Under the pieces are notes generated by a model, which worked only from the letters and a program-made list of their open reading frames with translations, was not told where the DNA came from and did not search any database. 64,000 nt of DNA. Origin: Moringa oleifera. Taxonomy: Eukaryota; Streptophyta; Magnoliopsida; Brassicales; Moringaceae. A program made the position numbers and the translations under genes. Location: the NCBI GenBank assembly GCA_021397835.1, contig JAJFZO010000356.1, forward strand, positions 124,001 to 188,000, written 5' to 3'. This document shows, piece after piece, positions 60,923 through 64,000 of the stretch; within the stretch, counting starts at the first letter, position 1; each line of letters starts with the position of its first letter.

Positions 60923-62690
60923 ATGCTCTGTTTGGTGTAAAGAAAGTTCGAGAGAGAAGCAACTCAAAACGACACAAAACAACCGTCCAACATTTTCTTT
61001 TCTTTTCTTTTGACCCTGTTGTTAAATATTGCTTCAACTGAGTCGTTATTTTCTGGAGGGGAAACACAAAGGGGGATAGGAAATAGAAAAGGAAAATGAA
61101 ATGGCAGAAATATCAAAGCATGGCTGTTGGGGGCTATTTGGGTATAATGTGGAATAGATTTGGGCGTTTTTGTAAATATGTAATGGACCAGTTGTTGTGA
61201 AGGAATCTCTGGCGTCTTTAACTTTATTCTGATTCACTTTATCTCCATGGCTTTTCTTTGGTTGCTTCAGGGGAGATGCTAATTTGTTTAATGGAAGATG
61301 ATGGTGGAACAATTATTATCTGAAACTGAAAGACTTGAATCCAAGTTGAGACATCCGGTGCCGTTTTGCTAAGATGAGAATGAGAAGTGGGAGCTGGATA
61401 TTTTGTCCAAGTCAAAACATTCTTGCATTTTAAGAGCCGTTGGGTGCTGGTTCTATTGCCACTTGATGCTGCATGGATTTTTAGACAGCGTGATCAAGAC
61501 ACGTGGACATCATGGATCAAGTGAGCCTTGCTTATGAATAGGGAATAAGATGGGAAATCGATTAAGATCAAAAAATCTACTAAAGCAATAAAATGATCAA
61601 GGGGTCATCATCAGGCGACTCGGATGATTTCAAATACTTCAGTCAATAGCTAATTTAATGAGATTTCTTTTTAAAATCAATTGCTTGGTCTGATACCTAC
61701 TTTGAACTTCTATTTATAAGTGCACTGAAAATCAATTGCTTGGTTTGATACCTACTTTGAACTTCTATTTATTAGTGCATTGTAGGGATATGTTTGTCCT
61801 TGACTAGAATTTGACTTATTACGATAGGTAGGATATTGACGTATTTTTGCGTCAGTCGAGATTGTTGGTTTTTTGTTAATGCTCATTATGTTAGTTTCTT
61901 ATTATTATAGCATCTCAGTGATTGTGTTGGTCAACTTGTTGACATTGGACGTAAGTCTTGTTGATGGATGATTGCTTTTTTACTCTGAAAAGCCTATCTG
62001 CCTTTCAATGTCTTTATTCAATCTAGGTGGTTCTCTTTCCTTAAGCCATGCCTTGAGACACTTGGATCCTTGACTGGGCTTGACATTAATGGGCTTTTCG
62101 AGACCTTATTATTTCCTTGGTTACATCAAAAGTTCTCCATTCCTTCAGTCGAAAGAGTGGATTGGCGTATTTGGGCATGAAGGAGGATCTGCGAGCCATC
62201 GCTCTGACTTTTTGATTTATCGAAGTTTGTGAATCATGTTTTTGCTTGCGAGCTAATTTGGTCTTCCTTAATGTGAAAGAGTTTGTTGACAAAATGATCG
62301 TCTTTATTTGAAGATTGATTTTCGTTACACTTGTAGACTAGTGATGTTTGCTTCTCTCTTGTGGACTAATGTTTGCTCCTCACGGATTGGTATACTGCTT
62401 GTGGTTCCATTACATCTGCCCCTTTCAGGCATTTCATTTGTGTTTTCTATTTAGTTCGCTCGCGAACTCCTATGAGTCGTGGGTTTCACGTACGTATGTA
62501 ACCTGTTTGCAACTGCCTTTAAATCCACTCAACATCTTCAAATCTTCGAGTCTCGAGAATTTGATCGATCCGCGTGCCTGCGTACTTTGCCTTGATTTTC
62601 TTGTACCTTCTTAAGGTGATCATTAATAATGGCCATTCTCTTACTAGTCGGTTCGTTCCTTGTGAAAACTGATTGATATTAAACCTTTTT
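60923..62690. other. Spacer with a 55 bp duplication
   Basis: No gene was recognised. Mixed composition to about 61320 (3' flank of the light chain gene), then unassigned DNA. The minus-strand frame at 62086-62292 and plus-strand frame at 62348-62614 lack family motifs. This stretch may be the 3' part of the gypsy element that starts at the right. Confidence 0.5.
61673..61782. repeat. 55 bp tandem duplication
   Basis: AAAATCAATTGCTTGGTCTG and the next 35 bp recur 55 bp later with only three or so changes. Recent local duplication in intergenic DNA. Confidence 0.95.
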
Positions 62691-62719
62691 GACTTCTCTT
62701 AGAAAGTGCCACGTGTTAG

Positions 62720-64000
62720 TCTTTGGACTCCATGTCCTATTTTTGAATTTTTTGGTTCGGATTCATGCTATGTGTCAACCCGCCTCGATTGGGGTTTACC
62801 CGATGAGAGGTCATCCTGATTTCAACCAGGATTAATGCCTTAGTGCTAAAAACCAGGGAAAGGAAGTCTACCCCATCATTGTTCTACTTCTTGTTTCATA
62901 TGCCCACTTTATACTATACAGCTCCTCTGCCTAAGCTCCTTTAGCGTTGTCTAACCTTTGTCTTCAAGGCCTAAAGGATAGTTCGGTTGGTGACTTCCAC
63001 TTAACCATTTGGTTGTAGGTGTAACCGATGTGAACTTCAACCCGATTTACAACTCTTCACAATTTGATTTAAATTTTGTGCCTTGAAACTGAGTGTCATC
63101 GTTAGTAACGATGCTTCTAGGTATTTCATATTTGAAAATTATTCATTTTCATGTGAAATCCTACATCTTGTGTATGATGACAATAAGTATTTCCTTGGGT
63201 TTTACTAATTTTATGAAGTAGTTTATGGCTACTATCATAAATTTTTCTTTTTCAATGGGCAATAGGAATAGTCCTAACAAGTCCATTCTTCACTAAACAA
63301 AAAGCCAAGGGATCATTGACCACAATTCAATTCAAACTGGTGAATCGAACCGTAATATTTAAAATTTTAAATTAAATCGAAACCGTTTATAACAATTTCG
63401 ATTTCGAACCATAACCAGAACCATTTTAAATATGGTTTGGTTATGGTTCATACAAATTTTGAACTAGAGTCGAAACCGATAGCTTTGGTTTGATTTTTAA
63501 TTAAATTAATTAAAAATATATAAAATAAAATAATTTAAAAATTTTATAAAAATAATTTAATTTTAAATATATATTAATAAAAATACAATCACTATATTTT
63601 TATTAAAAACTTTTATTAAAAAATTTTAATTTAAATATAAAATACTCTCATTAAAGAGAAACAATCTCTTTGAATCGAACTTGAACCGAATTTTAACCAA
63701 ACCTAAATCGAACCTAAAGTTGAACCGTTTATGAGTCAAAACTCGAACCGAAACTTGAATTGCTTTTGAAGCGAACCTTAATCAAAATTGAAGTTTAATG
63801 GTTTAGGTTTCGGTTCATTTTAACCATGAACCTTGAACAAACAGTTTGAAACCGAAATGGAATCGAACCCTAATTATGGCCACCCTTATTGTGGCACCCA
63901 CAAGAGTTGTGGCTATGTTCACCAGTGGTGCACAAGTTTGGCATTCATCACATTTCTTGACATAATTGGCAGCGTCCTCCTTCAAGGTTAGCCATTAGTA
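62720..64000 (-). mobile_element. Ty3/gypsy retrotransposon integrase remnant, minus strand
   Basis: Read from the right edge leftward: a zinc-binding integrase N-domain, TLKEDAANYVKKCDECQTCA (63987-63928); after an interruption, PWLFV, RMDLLGLFLLPIEKEKFM and IVAINYFIKLVKPKEIL (63318-63190); then EIPRSIVTNDDTQFQGTKF and LKFTSVTPTTKWLSG (63130-63000), part of the DDE core; and VDFLSLVFSTKALILVEI (about 62860-62800) near the integrase end. Stops and frameshifts are frequent. RT and the left LTR, if present, lie outside the window. A dead copy. Confidence 0.82.
63325..63892. mobile_element. Small repeat inserted in the gypsy integrase
   Basis: The integrase reading breaks between the CCHC-like domain and the core exactly where about 570 bp of different sequence lies. 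Its edges are GAA/TTC-rich words (AATCGAACC, GAACCGAAACTTGAATT, TTCGGTTCATTTT) and its middle is A+T-rich. The right edge, GGTGGCCATAATTAGG when reverse-complemented, resembles ends of short hAT-like or other DNA-transposon repeats of plants. No clear target duplication was seen. Confidence 0.5.

Noticed and set aside
62086..62614. Short frames between the dynein light chain gene and the gypsy remnant
   Set aside because: No family similarity and no splice context; may be part of the gypsy 3' region but cannot be supported.

Overview
The window is nuclear DNA of a eudicot plant. Genes are split by many short GT-AG introns, gene-poor stretches are extremely A+T-rich, and the transposon relics belong to plant families (MULE with a ULP1-like gene, CACTA, L1-type LINE, Ty3/gypsy). 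I do not name a species. No prokaryotic features, rRNA, tRNA or CRISPR array were seen.

Layout. 1-161: possible C-terminal end of a gene entering from the left. 0.84-3.16 kb: A+T-rich spacer. About 3.17-11.68 kb: a decayed 8.5 kb Mutator-like element. It carries a DUF1985/ULP1-protease gene on the + strand and a mudrA-type transposase on the - strand, both broken, plus arrays of a short GTACGA-like motif. 12.1-15.1 kb: intact seven-exon RAB7/RABG3 GTPase. 17.4-17.9 kb: G+C-rich single-exon gene for an acidic plant protein of unknown function, followed by about 2.5 kb of non-coding DNA with genic base composition. 22.26-24.97 kb: a CACTA element that has captured part of a VIN3-like (vernalization PHD) gene. 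29.7-32.5 kb: TauE/SafE-family membrane protein (12 exons), convergent with a PDI-like gene (33.7-40.4 kb, 12 exons, KDEL tail). 41.6-44.1 kb: LEA-2/NHL-type membrane protein (minus strand). 46.5-50.2 kb: dead LINE. 53.2-58.6 kb: La-type RNA-binding protein (11 exons). 60.4-60.9 kb: LC8-type dynein light chain. 62.7-64.0 kb: degraded gypsy integrase on the minus strand, interrupted by another repeat.

The seven recognisable host genes act in different places: vacuolar traffic, transport, ER protein folding, membrane/stress, RNA binding and a small hub protein. I see no pathway linking them. The accessory interest lies in the transposons: a gene-carrying MULE with oppositely oriented motif arrays, a Pack-CACTA with a chromatin-regulator fragment, and a possible coding-to-intron conversion in the La gene. 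Exon limits were set by hand from GT/AG signals, reading phase and remembered family sequence. All seven full gene models keep an open frame across every junction.
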